The notes: generated by a model from the letters alone, not told the origin. A stretch of 64,000 nucleotides of DNA from Burkholderia catarinensis (GCF_001883705.2 NZ_MDEQ02000009.1:62001-126000); one strand, 5' to 3'. Numbered from the stretch's first letter, positions 51,849-60,998 are shown. A program made the numbers and translations.

Positions 51849-54023
51849 TCAGTCGAGCAACCCCGCGACCACATCGACGATCCGTTGCAGCAGCGCTTCG
51901 TCGTAAGGCAGCCACGGCACCGCGCGCAGCGGCGACGGCGGCGGCTCGATCGCGGGTTCGACGGGCTCGCCGTCGCGCGTCACGCGCCCGGTCGCGCAAT
52001 GCACCGACCACGGGCCGACGCGCACATGGCGTTCATCGATCGTGATCTTCCCTTGCGCAACCGGTTCGGCGAACACGAGCGACAGCACGTGCCGGCGTTG
52101 CCGCGCCATCGTGCCCAGCGGCAGATCCGACAACCGGTTCAGGCGCTGCCGGCGTTCCGTTTCGATTTCGCGCTGGCGGACCGCGTCCGTCGTGAGCGCA
52201 GCGGCGGCTGTGCGCGTCGCGTCGTCGTCGAGCGCGAACGCGGCCACGCTGACGAGCAGGTCGACCGCGCGTGCCACTTCCGAGAACACGACGCGATCGA
52301 TCTCGCCGATCGGCAGCGGCACCCAGCGCCGTTCGTGCCGGCGCTCGACGTGCAGCCGGCGCGACGTGCCGTGGCTTTCCGAACCGGGATAGAGCCGGGC
52401 ATCGACGAGGAAGGTCGCGCGCACGTCGCCGAACTCGCGGACGAGCCCGTCGTCGTATGCGCGGATCGACCAGCCCTCGCGGCGCGCGACGCCGAGCAGC
52501 GGCCGGCTCGACAGCACGTGACCTTCGAACATCGCGGAATCGCTGGCCGACGCGTCGTCATCGGCGGGCACGTAGTACTCGCGGAAGGCCTGCCTGACCG
52601 GCTGCCGCAGCGCGCGGCCGACGATCGCGCGCTGCCATGCGAGCCGTTCGTCCGCGCCGGCCAGCAGCGGGTGCCATAGCCGGATGTCGCTGTCGGCCGC
52701 GATGTCGCACGCGTGCCCGGCTGCGTCGCGCAGCACGACCTTGCCCTTCGCGATGTCGGGCATGAACGACTGCGTCGTGCCGTCACTGCCGCGCGCTTGC
52801 CAGATCATGCGCGCGGAGAACGCGGCGCCGGCCGGCGCATCGACGAGCCGCTCGCGCCATTCGGCATGGCCGAGCGTCATCGGCTGCCAGAAGCCGGCTT
52901 CCATGCAGGCGGCGAGCATCGCGAGCTGCTTCTTGTCGGGCTTCGCGTCGAGCGTCATGCGCAGCGCGGTATGCGGCCGCTCGCCGAGCGCGCGTTCGGC
53001 CGGCTTCAGGTTGCGTGCGAGCTTCTTCTGCACGCCGGTATGACGCACGGCGGCCAGCGCATCGCGCAAGGCGCGCACGCCCTCGGGCGTCGGGATCGTC
53101 TCGACCGCGTGGCCGAGCGCGATCGCGAGCGACTGCGACGGCGCGGTCTTCGCGGCCGTCGGCGCGACGCACACGCCCGCCAGCAGCGGCCCGATCAGCG
53201 GGCGCAGCCACGCTTCGTCACGATAGGCGGCCACGCGCGCGGCGCGCGCGACGACCTGCGCGTCGTCGGTCGTGAACGCGCGATCGGCCTCGTACGGCAC
53301 GGTGCCGGCATGAAGCGCCGCGACCTGCCGCGCGGCCTCGGCCAGCGCGTCGTGCGCGAATGCGACATACGCGGCGTCTTCCGCGAGCGTGACGGCCGGA
53401 TCGCTGAAGTCGATCCACAGCCGCTTCGGTGCGAAATAGCCGTCGTTCGTCGCGGCCAGCGCGAGCAGTGCAGCCGGCCCGAGCTCGGGCAGCACGTCGA
53501 GCTCGCGCACGCGAAACGGCGAATCCGCCAGCGCTTGCGCATACGTATCGCGTCGCGCCGAGAAGTCGCGGCGGCCGGCGAACCAGTCGAGCGCATACGC
53601 GCCATACGTGGACGCCGCACGCATGCCGCCGTCCTCCGGTTCGCCCGCGATGCGGGCGAGTTCGGCCTGCAGCGCGGGCGACGGCAGCGCGTCGAGGCAG
53701 GGCAACGCTTCCAGTGCGCGACGCCACCCGCCGGGCGGGATGTCACGGAACAGTTCGAGCGCGGCATCGGCGTCGACGAGCGGCACGAGACCGAGCGCAT
53801 CGATCTGCCCGCGCAGCCAGCGCGCGAATTCGACGCGCGGATCGTCGTATGCGAAGTCGCATTGCATGATCGCGTGCTCGGTGCGACGCAGCGCCGGCCA
53901 GACCGCGCCGAGCGTGTGCGCGTCGAGTGCCGACAGGTCGATCGGCGCGCCGGTGAAGCGCGGATGGTCGGCGCTGCCGGTCAGCCGCGCGACGAGCAGC
54001 GCAACGAGGCCGCGATCAGTCAT
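51849..54023 (-). CDS. DUF4132 domain protein
   Basis: Cytoplasmic protein of 724 residues. The C-terminal part carries the DUF4132 pattern: KPDKKQLAMLAACMEAGFWQ, then FREYYVPADDDA and FEGHVLSSRPLLGVARREGW, with the end HVRVGPWSVHCATGRVTRDG. The N-terminal half is helical and HEAT-like. Relatives named MolR or WGR-linked proteins are much longer in many bacteria; this is a shortened type. Function unknown. ATG 54023 overlaps the stop of a small upstream ORF, so translation is probably coupled to it. Confidence 0.75.
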   Translation of the reverse strand: MTDRGLVALLVARLTGSADHPRFTGAPIDLSALDAHTLGAVWPALRRTEHAIMQCDFAYDDPRVEFARWLRGQIDALGLVPLVDADAALELFRDIPPGGWRRALEALPCLDALPSPALQAELARIAGEPEDGGMRAASTYGAYALDWFAGRRDFSARRDTYAQALADSPFRVRELDVLPELGPAALLALAATNDGYFAPKRLWIDFSDPAVTLAEDAAYVAFAHDALAEAARQVAALHAGTVPYEADRAFTTDDAQVVARAARVAAYRDEAWLRPLIGPLLAGVCVAPTAAKTAPSQSLAIALGHAVETIPTPEGVRALRDALAAVRHTGVQKKLARNLKPAERALGERPHTALRMTLDAKPDKKQLAMLAACMEAGFWQPMTLGHAEWRERLVDAPAGAAFSARMIWQARGSDGTTQSFMPDIAKGKVVLRDAAGHACDIAADSDIRLWHPLLAGADERLAWQRAIVGRALRQPVRQAFREYYVPADDDASASDSAMFEGHVLSSRPLLGVARREGWSIRAYDDGLVREFGDVRATFLVDARLYPGSESHGTSRRLHVERRHERRWVPLPIGEIDRVVFSEVARAVDLLVSVAAFALDDDATRTAAAALTTDAVRQREIETERRQRLNRLSDLPLGTMARQRRHVLSLVFAEPVAQGKITIDERHVRVGPWSVHCATGRVTRDGEPVEPAIEPPPSPLRAVPWLPYDEALLQRIVDVVAGLLD

Positions 54024-54162
54024 GCGCGGTCCCGTTGCCGGCGGCGCGCGATGCTTGGCCGGCGGCGCGGCCGGCCGCGTGGTTCTGGCGCCATTTCTGT
54101 ACTTTCCGGGCGACGCGGGTTGCGCCGCCGAGGTCGGATGCCTGCTCGATCGTGTGCTGCAT
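54016..54162 (-). CDS. small ORF coupled to the DUF4132 gene
   Basis: A frame of 48 codons, MQHTIEQASDLGGATRVARK to AGNGTAHD, with CGGAGTC before its ATG. Its stop overlaps the DUF4132 start (ATGACTGA region), the classic sign of translational coupling. The product is basic and unknown. It could be a true small protein, a leader peptide, or the 5' part of the DUF4132 gene separated by a frameshift. Confidence 0.42.
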   Translation of the reverse strand: MQHTIEQASDLGGATRVARKVQKWRQNHAAGRAAGQASRAAGNGTAHD

Positions 54163-54607
54163 GGTCTGACTCCGGCAATGAAAACCGTGCGGTCGCACAG
54201 TATTGCACCCCAATTGCGGCAGTCGGGCGAAAGGCCGTGCAGCGGGCGCCTCGGGCGGGCCCGGCCGCGCCGCGCAAGGCTTCCGGCCACCCGCCATTTC
54301 ATAAGACGTACAGTTCTCCCGCCATGCGCGATTCGCGCCGAACTGTACTCTTGTTCGCGCGATCGATGTGTGTACTCGTCGCCAACTGTTCTTCTCTTAA
54401 GATTAAACCATCAAGTGCACAGTGCCGCGGATCCGGTCGTACCGGAACCCTGCCGGCGCATCTTCAAGAGAGAGCCAGTGCGATGGAAAAGGCAAAACCG
54501 GAGGGAAAGATCAGGAATCACGACGGCCCGATCGGCGGGCGAATCACGCGCGGCCCGGACGCGCACGGCATGGCGGTACGGTTGCGCAGGCCGGCGGGAG
54601 GCGCGCG
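54163..54607. other. divergent intergenic region upstream of MocR-type gene
   Basis: These 445 bases include an A/T-richer core (about 54395-54420, TCTTAAGATTAAACCATCAA) and a striking inverted repeat at 54308-54348, annotated separately. An open frame through to the MocR gene on the plus strand has no coding character before 54608. GGGAGG precedes the MocR start. Confidence 0.5.
54308..54348. promoter_or_regulatory. long inverted repeat, candidate MocR operator
   Basis: GTACAGTTC (54308-54316) and GAACTGTAC (54340-54348) form a perfect nine-base inverted repeat with starts 32 bases apart, about three helical turns, so both half-sites face the same side. A third half-site CAACTGTTC lies at 54383-54391, 43 bases (about four turns) further. 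MocR/GabR-type regulators bind such widely spaced half-sites as dimers. It lies about 260 bases before the MocR gene and in front of the divergent DUF4132 unit. Confidence 0.5.
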
Positions 54608-56032
54608 ATGAAACTCTATGAAAAACTCGCGGACGACATCGAGCGCCTGATCCGCCAGGGCGTGTACCGGCACGGCGACCGGATCCCGTCGGTGCGGCAG
54701 GCGAGCCAGCAGCACCGGATCAGCATCACGACCGTGCTGCATGCGTACCTGCTGCTGGAAAGCCGCGGGCTGCTCGAAAGCCGGCCGCAGTCGGGCTATT
54801 TCGTGAACCTGCGGCGCGACGACAGCCATGCGCCGGTGCGCGAGCTGCGGCCGTCGAAGCCGATCGCGATCTCGTCGTCGGTCGACGTGAGCCGGCTCGT
54901 GCTGTCGACGCTGCGCTCGATCGGCACGGACGACGCGGTGCCGCTCGGCTCGCCGTACCCGGACCCGAGCCTGTTCCCGTTCGAGAAGCTGAACCGCTAC
55001 GCGTACGCGGCCGGCCGCGACAAGTCGCTGTGGGGCGTGACGGACGGGCTGCCGCCCGGCCATCCGCGGCTGATCCGGCAGATCGCGCGGCGCTACCTGG
55101 AGAACGGGATGTCGGTGGACCCGAACGAGATCATCGTGACGGTGGGCGCGACGGAGGCGATCAACCTGTGCCTGCAGGCGGTCGCGAAGCCGGGCGACAC
55201 GATCGCGGTGGAATCGCCGACGTTCTACGCGATGCTGCACGCGATCGAGCGGATGGGGATGAAGGCGATCGAGGTGGCGACGCATCCGGAATACGGGATC
55301 GACATCGCCGCGTTGGCCGCGATCGCGAAGTCGCAGCCGATCGCCGCGTGCATGGTGATGCCGAACTTCCAGAACCCGCTGGGCTTCCAGATGCCCGACG
55401 AGCGCAAGCGCGAACTGGTTGAGTTCGCAACGAAGGCCGGGATGCCGCTGATCGAGAACGGCGTGTACAACGAACTGTATTTCGGCGAGTCGCATCCGAG
55501 TTCGCTGAAGTCCTACGACCGCAGCGGGATCGTGCTGCATTGCTCGTCGTTCTCGAAGAGCCTGACGGCCGCGTACCGGATCGGCTGGGCGTTGCCGGGC
55601 CGCTATCGCGATCAGGTCGAGAAGCTGAAATTCCTGAACACGCTCGCGACGCCGTCGCTGCCGCAGCTCGCGATCGCGGAGTTTCTCGAACGAGACGGCT
55701 ACGAGCATCACCTGCGGCGGATTCGCAAGGCGTATGCGCAGCAGGCGAACCTGATGCGCGCGATGGTGTCGCGGTTCTTTCCGGAGGGCACGCGCATCTC
55801 GAGCCCGGCGGGCGGGTACGTGCTGTGGGTCGAATTACCCGCCCAGGTCGATGCGATGCGGCTGTACCAGCTGGCGCTGGAGCAGGGGATCACGATCGGG
55901 CCCGGCTACATGTTCTCGATCGCGGACAGCTACCGGAACTTCATCCGGCTGAACTACAGCAGCCCGTGGTCGCCGGAGATCGAGCAGGCGGTGATCACGG
56001 TCGGCAAGCTGGCGGCGGCGTGCATGCGGTGA
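54608..56032 (+). CDS. MocR-type regulator (GntR HTH fused to aminotransferase fold)
   Basis: Protein of 474 residues: a winged helix of the GntR type (about 1-70, KLADDIERLIRQGVYRHGDR to SGYFVNL) joined to a fold-type I aminotransferase domain (about 110-470). PLP-site elements are TVGATEAINL, NFQNPLGFQ, the Schiff-base Lys in CSSFSKSLTAAYRIGW, and a C-terminal Arg in FIRLNYS. At the position of the pyridine-binding Asp (usually E-D-D-x-Y) it reads IENGVY, so an Asn replaces Asp; this would weaken transaminase chemistry and fit a sensor role. A target gene is not evident; an inverted repeat upstream suggests autoregulation. Confidence 0.87.
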   Translation: MKLYEKLADDIERLIRQGVYRHGDRIPSVRQASQQHRISITTVLHAYLLLESRGLLESRPQSGYFVNLRRDDSHAPVRELRPSKPIAISSSVDVSRLVLSTLRSIGTDDAVPLGSPYPDPSLFPFEKLNRYAYAAGRDKSLWGVTDGLPPGHPRLIRQIARRYLENGMSVDPNEIIVTVGATEAINLCLQAVAKPGDTIAVESPTFYAMLHAIERMGMKAIEVATHPEYGIDIAALAAIAKSQPIAACMVMPNFQNPLGFQMPDERKRELVEFATKAGMPLIENGVYNELYFGESHPSSLKSYDRSGIVLHCSSFSKSLTAAYRIGWALPGRYRDQVEKLKFLNTLATPSLPQLAIAEFLERDGYEHHLRRIRKAYAQQANLMRAMVSRFFPEGTRISSPAGGYVLWVELPAQVDAMRLYQLALEQGITIGPGYMFSIADSYRNFIRLNYSSPWSPEIEQAVITVGKLAAACMR

Positions 56033-56143
56033 ACGCGCACGCGGTGTCTTGCGCGACGATCGTGATGAAGTGGCTGCATCGAGGATCGCAGCCGCGCGCG
56101 CGCCGATCGTGCGGGGGGCGTCCGGGCGGTGCGGCACGCGTTG

Positions 56144-56157
56144 GCGCCGGCCGGCGC
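56144..56157. terminator. GC palindrome between convergent MocR and MFS genes
   Basis: GCGCCGGCCGGCGC, extended by GTTG and CAAC-like flanks, lies in the 145-base gap between the MocR stop and the MFS stop. It could serve as a shared terminator; no T-run is present. Confidence 0.35.
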
Positions 56158-56177
56158 AACGTCGCGCGCGGCGGGCC

Positions 56178-57617
56178 TCAGCGATTGAGCTCTTCGAGCC
56201 GCAAGCCGTTGGTCCTCGGGCCGAACGCGCCGATGATCACGGCCACGAACAGCATGAACACGGTGATCCCGGCGAACACGCCGGGCACGCCGAAGTCCTT
56301 CAGCAGCGCCGCGATGACGAAGCCCGACATCATCGCGCCGATGCGGCTGGCCGAATACACGATGCCGCTCGCGCGGGAGCGCACTTCGGTCGGGAACAGC
56401 TCGCACTGGTACGCGTGATACGCGACGGAGATCGTCTGCCCGGCAAGGCTGATCAGCACGCCGAGCAGGATGAGCGGCACGACGGACTTCATCTGCCCGA
56501 ATGCGAGCCCGCAGACGATCACGATCAACGCACCGCCGACGATCAGGTGCTTGCGCTGGATCCGGTCCGCATACAGCATCGCGAGCAGCGGCCCGGCCGG
56601 CATCGCGAACGCGATGATGAACGCGTACAGCAGGCTCTTGGTCACGGTGATGCCCTGGCCGATCAACAGCGTCGGCACCCAGTTCGCGAATCCGTAGTAA
56701 CCGATTGCCTGACAGAAGTTGAAGGCAATCAGCATCAGCAGACGGTAGCGATAGGGCGCGCGCCACAGCTCGGCGAAAGCCGCACGCCGCACGTCGGGCA
56801 GCTCGTCCGCCGGCACGGGCGGCGGCAGAGGCATGCCCGACTCGCGCTCGGCGATCGCTTCCATCCGGCTCACGATCCGCCCGCTCCTTTCTGCGTCGCC
56901 GTGCGCGGCCAGCCACCGCGGGCTTTCGGGCACGGCCCGGCGGATGAACCAGACGACCACGGCGCCGGCCGACCCGGCCAGCACCACGACACGCCAGCCG
57001 TCGAGCCCGAACACCGTCGTGGGGACGAGCCACCACGACAGGATCGCCGCGACTGGCGCAGCGGCGAACATCACCACCTGGTTGAACGCGATCGCGCGGC
57101 CGCGCATCTGCTGCGGCACCAGCTCGGTCACGTAGGTGTCGATCGTGACGATCTCCAGCCCGACGCCGATGCCGGTAATGAAGCGCCACAGCAGCACGCC
57201 CTCGGGCGTCGTCTGGAACGCCATGATGGCCGAGCCGATCGAATACCACAGCAGCGAGTACGTGAATACGGTGCGGCGTCCGTAGCGGTCCGGCATCCAG
57301 CCGAAGCCGAAGGTGCCGACGAACAACCCCGCGAAGGTCGCTGCGATGAAGGCGGCGATACCGGTGAAGCCGAAGAACGCCTGCGTGGTGGTCTGCAGCA
57401 GGCCGCTCTTCGCCATGCCCGGCGCGATATAACCGGTGAAGATCAGGTCGTAGACTTCGAAGAATCCGCCGAGCGAAATCAGCAGCACGAGCATCCACAG
57501 ATGCCGGGTGACCGGCAGCCGGTCCATGCGCGCGGAGACGTCCGCGCCGGCGTGGCTGCCGGCGCGCACCTGCGGCGGATCGAGCGGGGCGCTGCCCGCG
57601 GTGACGGTCTGATGCAT
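56178..57617 (-). CDS. MFS transporter of the HMG-CoA-lyase operon
   Basis: Twelve-helix MFS protein of 479 residues with the sugar/organic-acid porter signature WMPDRYGRRTVFTYSLLWYS after helix 2 and PESPRWLAAHGD before the central loop. CAGGAGACAGAC precedes ATG 57617. It is last in a minus-strand operon with an HMG-CoA-lyase-like enzyme and a CoA-transferase, so it probably imports the organic acid that the CoA-transferase activates. Confidence 0.86.
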   Translation of the reverse strand: MHQTVTAGSAPLDPPQVRAGSHAGADVSARMDRLPVTRHLWMLVLLISLGGFFEVYDLIFTGYIAPGMAKSGLLQTTTQAFFGFTGIAAFIAATFAGLFVGTFGFGWMPDRYGRRTVFTYSLLWYSIGSAIMAFQTTPEGVLLWRFITGIGVGLEIVTIDTYVTELVPQQMRGRAIAFNQVVMFAAAPVAAILSWWLVPTTVFGLDGWRVVVLAGSAGAVVVWFIRRAVPESPRWLAAHGDAERSGRIVSRMEAIAERESGMPLPPPVPADELPDVRRAAFAELWRAPYRYRLLMLIAFNFCQAIGYYGFANWVPTLLIGQGITVTKSLLYAFIIAFAMPAGPLLAMLYADRIQRKHLIVGGALIVIVCGLAFGQMKSVVPLILLGVLISLAGQTISVAYHAYQCELFPTEVRSRASGIVYSASRIGAMMSGFVIAALLKDFGVPGVFAGITVFMLFVAVIIGAFGPRTNGLRLEELNR

Positions 57618-57762
57618 GTCTGTCTCCTGACTGTTATGACCGGCGGCGTGCTTCTCCGGGATGCCTGCCTTGTAATGGGTTATAGGCGTACGCCGCGCGC
57701 ATGGGGCGCCGGATTCCGGACGACCGGCGCCAGGCCGCCGCGCGGCGGGCGCAGGCCACCGC

Positions 57763-58914
57763 TCATGCGAGCGCGCGGTGCTTCAGCCGTGCCAGCACTT
57801 CCTGCGTATGCTCGCCGACGCGCGCAAGCGCCTGGCGCACGCCGGGCCGCCGTCCGCCCATCGTGATCGGCAGCAGGACGACATCGGTCGTGCCGCCGTC
57901 GTCGGTCTGCATCGGCACCAGGCCGCCGCTTGCTTTCAGGTGCGGATCGTCGAGCAGTTGCTCGGGGCGGACGATCGGCGCATAGGGAATGCCAGCCGCC
58001 TCGAGCTTCGGCGCCAGGTCGGCGGCGCGATGGTCTTTCAGGACGGCGCCAAGCCGTTCGAGCAGCCGCGGCCGTAAGGCGACCCGCGACGCGTTGGTGG
58101 CGAAGCCGGGTTCGGCGGCGAGGCCGGGGCACGCGAGCACGTCGCACAGCGTGACGAACTGCCGGTCGCTTACCGCGCCGATGAACAGTTGCTCGCCGTC
58201 GGCGAGCGTGAACACGTCGTAGACGCTCCAGGCCGACACGCGCGCGGGCATCGGCGGCGGCGGTTCGCGCGTCATCGCGTATTGCTGCATGTGCTGCGCG
58301 CACAGAAACACGCAGTTCTCGAACAGCGCGCTTTGCACTTCCTGTCCGCGGCCCGTGTGTTCGCGTTCGCGCAGTGCGGCGAGCACGCCGATCGCGCCGA
58401 ACATGCCGCCCATGATGTCGTTGACCGACGTGCCGGCGCGCAGCGGCCGGCCGACCGGCCCTGTCATGTACGACAGCCCGCCCATCATCTGCACGACCTC
58501 GTCGAGCGCGAGGCGCCGGTCGTACGGGCCGGGCAGGAAACCCTTGTGCGACACGTAGACGAGCGCCGGATAGCGTTGCGACAGCGTGTCGTAATCGAGG
58601 CCGAGCGTCGCCATCAGGCCGGGTCGGAAATTCTCGAGCATCACGTCGCAGGTGCCGATCAGCTCGACCGCGGCCGCCAGGCCTTCGGGCGAATGAAGGT
58701 CGAGCACGACGCTCTTCTTGTTGCGGTTGAACGAACGGAAGAAGCCGATGCCGAGGCCGGGCAGGCTGCGCGTCTTGTCGCCGCCCGGCGGTTCGATCTT
58801 GATCACTTCGGCGCCGAGATCGGCGAGGATCATCCCGCACGTCGGCCCCATGACCATGTGCGTGAATTCGATGACGCGAACGCCGTCGAGCGGAAGTCGG
58901 GTTTCGGGGTTCAT
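57763..58914 (-). CDS. class III CoA-transferase (CaiB/BaiF family)
   Basis: Enzyme of 383 residues that moves CoA between carboxylic acids. It has the family opening LDGVRVIEFTHMVMGPTCGM, LADLGAEVIKIEPPGGDKTR, the catalytic Asp region VMLENFRPGLMATLGLDYDT, and the GTSVNDIMGGMFGAIGVLAA segment. ATG 58914 lies seven bases after the stop of the lyase gene, so the two are coupled. With a lyase of the HMG-CoA type, the likely scheme is activation of a branched hydroxy acid to its CoA ester, then cleavage to acetyl-CoA or a similar unit and a keto acid. Confidence 0.88.
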   Translation of the reverse strand: MNPETRLPLDGVRVIEFTHMVMGPTCGMILADLGAEVIKIEPPGGDKTRSLPGLGIGFFRSFNRNKKSVVLDLHSPEGLAAAVELIGTCDVMLENFRPGLMATLGLDYDTLSQRYPALVYVSHKGFLPGPYDRRLALDEVVQMMGGLSYMTGPVGRPLRAGTSVNDIMGGMFGAIGVLAALREREHTGRGQEVQSALFENCVFLCAQHMQQYAMTREPPPPMPARVSAWSVYDVFTLADGEQLFIGAVSDRQFVTLCDVLACPGLAAEPGFATNASRVALRPRLLERLGAVLKDHRAADLAPKLEAAGIPYAPIVRPEQLLDDPHLKASGGLVPMQTDDGGTTDVVLLPITMGGRRPGVRQALARVGEHTQEVLARLKHRALA

Positions 58915-58921
58915 GAGGTTC

Positions 58922-59872
58922 TCAGTCGATAGTGGCGGTCGTGGCGGTCGTGGCGGCGTGGGTGGCGGGCAGACCCGCACGCCACAGCGCGCCGTGCAGC
59001 ATTTCGCCGTCCAGCCAGCGCGCGATCTTCGCGCGCAGCGTCAGCAGCGCGGCAATGTCGATGCCGGTGTCGATGCCCATGTCGGCGAGCATGAACGCGA
59101 GGTCTTCGCTCGACGCGTTGCCGCTTGCGCCCGGCGCATGCGGACAGCCGCCGATGCCGGCGAGCGTCGCGTCGAAGCGGGTAACGCCCGTTTCGAGCGC
59201 CGCATAGACATTCGCGAGCGCAAGGCCGCGGGTGTCGTGAAAGTGGCCGCACCAGAAGCGCTCGCCGGCGATGGCGCGTGCCTGTTCGAACAGTGCGCGG
59301 ACGGCGGCCGGCCCCGCGTAGCCGACCGTGTCGGCGATGCTCACGCGATCGGCCCCCGCGTCGAGCAGCGCGTGCAGGTAGCGCAGCACCTCCGACGGCT
59401 CGACGCGGCCCTGGATCGTGCAGCCGAACGCGGTGCCGATGCCGCCTTCGATCAGCGTCTTCGCGCCAGCGGCGTCGCGCGCGGCGCGGATGCGCGCCAC
59501 TTCGGCGACGACTTCGTCCGGCGTCTTGCGCAGGTTCGCGACGCTATGCGCGCGGCTCGCCGACAGCGGCACCAGCAGCAGGTCGGCGCCCGTGTCGATC
59601 GCGCGTTCCGCGCCCTTGAGATTCGGTACGAGTACCGACACGCGCAGGCCGGGCAGCGTCTTCGCATGGGTCACGAGTTCGGCCGTATCGGCCAGTTGCG
59701 GGAGCAGGTGCGCCGGAACGAACGACCCGACCTCGATTTCGCGCTGACCGGCGGCGTATGCGTCGCCGATCCACTCGATCTTGCGTTCCGTCGGAAGAAT
59801 GCGCCGGATGCTTTGCAGCCCGTCGCGCAAGCCGACTTCGCGTATGACTGCATGCTGGGGGAACGACCGCAT
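58922..59872 (-). CDS. HMG-CoA lyase family enzyme
   Basis: TIM-barrel lyase of 316 residues that splits a 3-hydroxy-3-methyl acyl-CoA. The catalytic elements are complete: EVGLRDGLQ with Arg and Asp near the N-terminus, the metal-binding HFHDTRG, and the cysteine loop GIGGCPHAPGASGN of the HMG-CoA lyase signature. GGAGAC precedes ATG 59872. The acid could be hydroxymethylglutarate, citramalate or a similar compound; the family does not decide this. The tail after residue 300 (THAATTATTATID) is low-complexity. Confidence 0.88.
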   Translation of the reverse strand: MRSFPQHAVIREVGLRDGLQSIRRILPTERKIEWIGDAYAAGQREIEVGSFVPAHLLPQLADTAELVTHAKTLPGLRVSVLVPNLKGAERAIDTGADLLLVPLSASRAHSVANLRKTPDEVVAEVARIRAARDAAGAKTLIEGGIGTAFGCTIQGRVEPSEVLRYLHALLDAGADRVSIADTVGYAGPAAVRALFEQARAIAGERFWCGHFHDTRGLALANVYAALETGVTRFDATLAGIGGCPHAPGASGNASSEDLAFMLADMGIDTGIDIAALLTLRAKIARWLDGEMLHGALWRAGLPATHAATTATTATID

Positions 59873-59958
59873 GTCGCTTGTCTCCGTTGTTTTCGCCGGT
59901 GTCGGTGCGCCGGCGTTGTGCTAACTTTAGACATTCCCGATGGACGTTAAAGCGGTAT

Positions 59959-59981
59959 TTCGGAACCTTCGTGTTTCCGAA
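59959..59981. promoter_or_regulatory. inverted repeat, candidate LysR operator
   Basis: TTCGGAA (59959-59965) and TTCCGAA (59975-59981) form a perfect inverted repeat across nine bases in the 139-base gap between the divergent lyase operon and the LysR gene. Size and place fit a LysR regulatory binding site controlling both directions. Confidence 0.5.
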
Positions 59982-60011
59982 CCGGAATGTCTGAATGCCT
60001 GGAGACGGCGG

Positions 60012-60929
60012 ATGCGCGACATCGACCTGAAAACGCTGCGGCTGCTGGTGGCCGTGTGCGAGCACCGCAACATGGCGCGGGCGGCGGAGGCAGCCCATAT
60101 CGAGCCGTCGGCGATCAGCAAGCGCATCGCGCAACTCGAAAGCGATCTGGGCGTGCCGCTGCTCACGCGCTCGCGGCGCGGTGTCGAGCCGACTGCCGCA
60201 GGCAATGCCTTGCTCGAGCACGCGCGCAGCGTGCTCTTCACGATGGAGCGGATCGCGAGCGATGTCGCCGCATTCGGCGGCGGGCTGAAGGGCCGCGTCA
60301 GCGTCTGTGCGTCGGCGTCGGCGATCGCGGAGGCGCTGCTCGACGACATCTCGTCGTTCATGCGCGAACCGGCCAACGAGAACATCCGGGTCGACGTGGA
60401 AGAGCGGCTGTCGTCCGACCTGGTGCGGCAGTTGCGCGAGGGCGCGGCGAGCGTGGGCGTGTGCTGGGACAATGTCGACCTGCAGGGCTTGCAGTCCCGG
60501 CCGTATCGGCAGGACCGGCTCGCGCTGGCCGTGCATCGCGACCATCCGTTGGCGAACGAGCCGTCGCTGTGCTTCGAGCAGACGTTGGGTTACGAACACG
60601 TCGGGCTGTTGCCGTCGACAGCCGTCCATACGATGCTGCAGCGAGCCGCCGCCGATGCCGGCACGACCGTGTCGTATCGGGTGATCGTGTCGAGCTTCGA
60701 CGCTGCGTTCCGCGTTGTCGCGGCGGGGCTCGGGATCAGTGTCGTGCCGGTGGAGGTCGCGCAGACTTATCGGCCGGTGTTCGACATCAGGGTGATTCCG
60801 CTCGTCGATGCGTGGGCGAAACGCCGGTTCGTCGTGTGCTTCAGGAGTTTTGATGCGCTGCAGCCGGCTGCGCAGCGGATGGTCGACTATCTTGCGGGGC
60901 GGGCCGCGACGCCAGCCGCTCCCGGGTGA
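60012..60929 (+). CDS. LysR family transcriptional regulator
   Basis: Regulator of 305 residues with an N-terminal winged helix (DLKTLRLLVAVCEHRNMARA, AIEPSAISKRIAQLE-type motif at about residues 20-45) and a C-terminal substrate-binding domain with GLGISVVPVEVAQTY. ATG 60012 follows GGAGACGGCGG and opens the canonical LysR N-terminus; ATG 59940 is in frame but would put the inverted repeat inside the gene. It is divergent from the HMG-CoA-lyase operon and most likely its activator, responding to the pathway's acid or CoA ester. Confidence 0.9.
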   Translation: MRDIDLKTLRLLVAVCEHRNMARAAEAAHIEPSAISKRIAQLESDLGVPLLTRSRRGVEPTAAGNALLEHARSVLFTMERIASDVAAFGGGLKGRVSVCASASAIAEALLDDISSFMREPANENIRVDVEERLSSDLVRQLREGAASVGVCWDNVDLQGLQSRPYRQDRLALAVHRDHPLANEPSLCFEQTLGYEHVGLLPSTAVHTMLQRAAADAGTTVSYRVIVSSFDAAFRVVAAGLGISVVPVEVAQTYRPVFDIRVIPLVDAWAKRRFVVCFRSFDALQPAAQRMVDYLAGRAATPAAPG

Positions 60930-60998
60930 TGCGCAACGCCCCCGGGGCGTGTGCCGCAACGGTCGATTCGCATCACGACGGGTCGCCCCATCGCGATG

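Noticed and set aside
52713-54611. 632-codon plus-strand open frame
   Set aside because: Shadow of the DUF4132 gene; no motifs, extreme Arg content.
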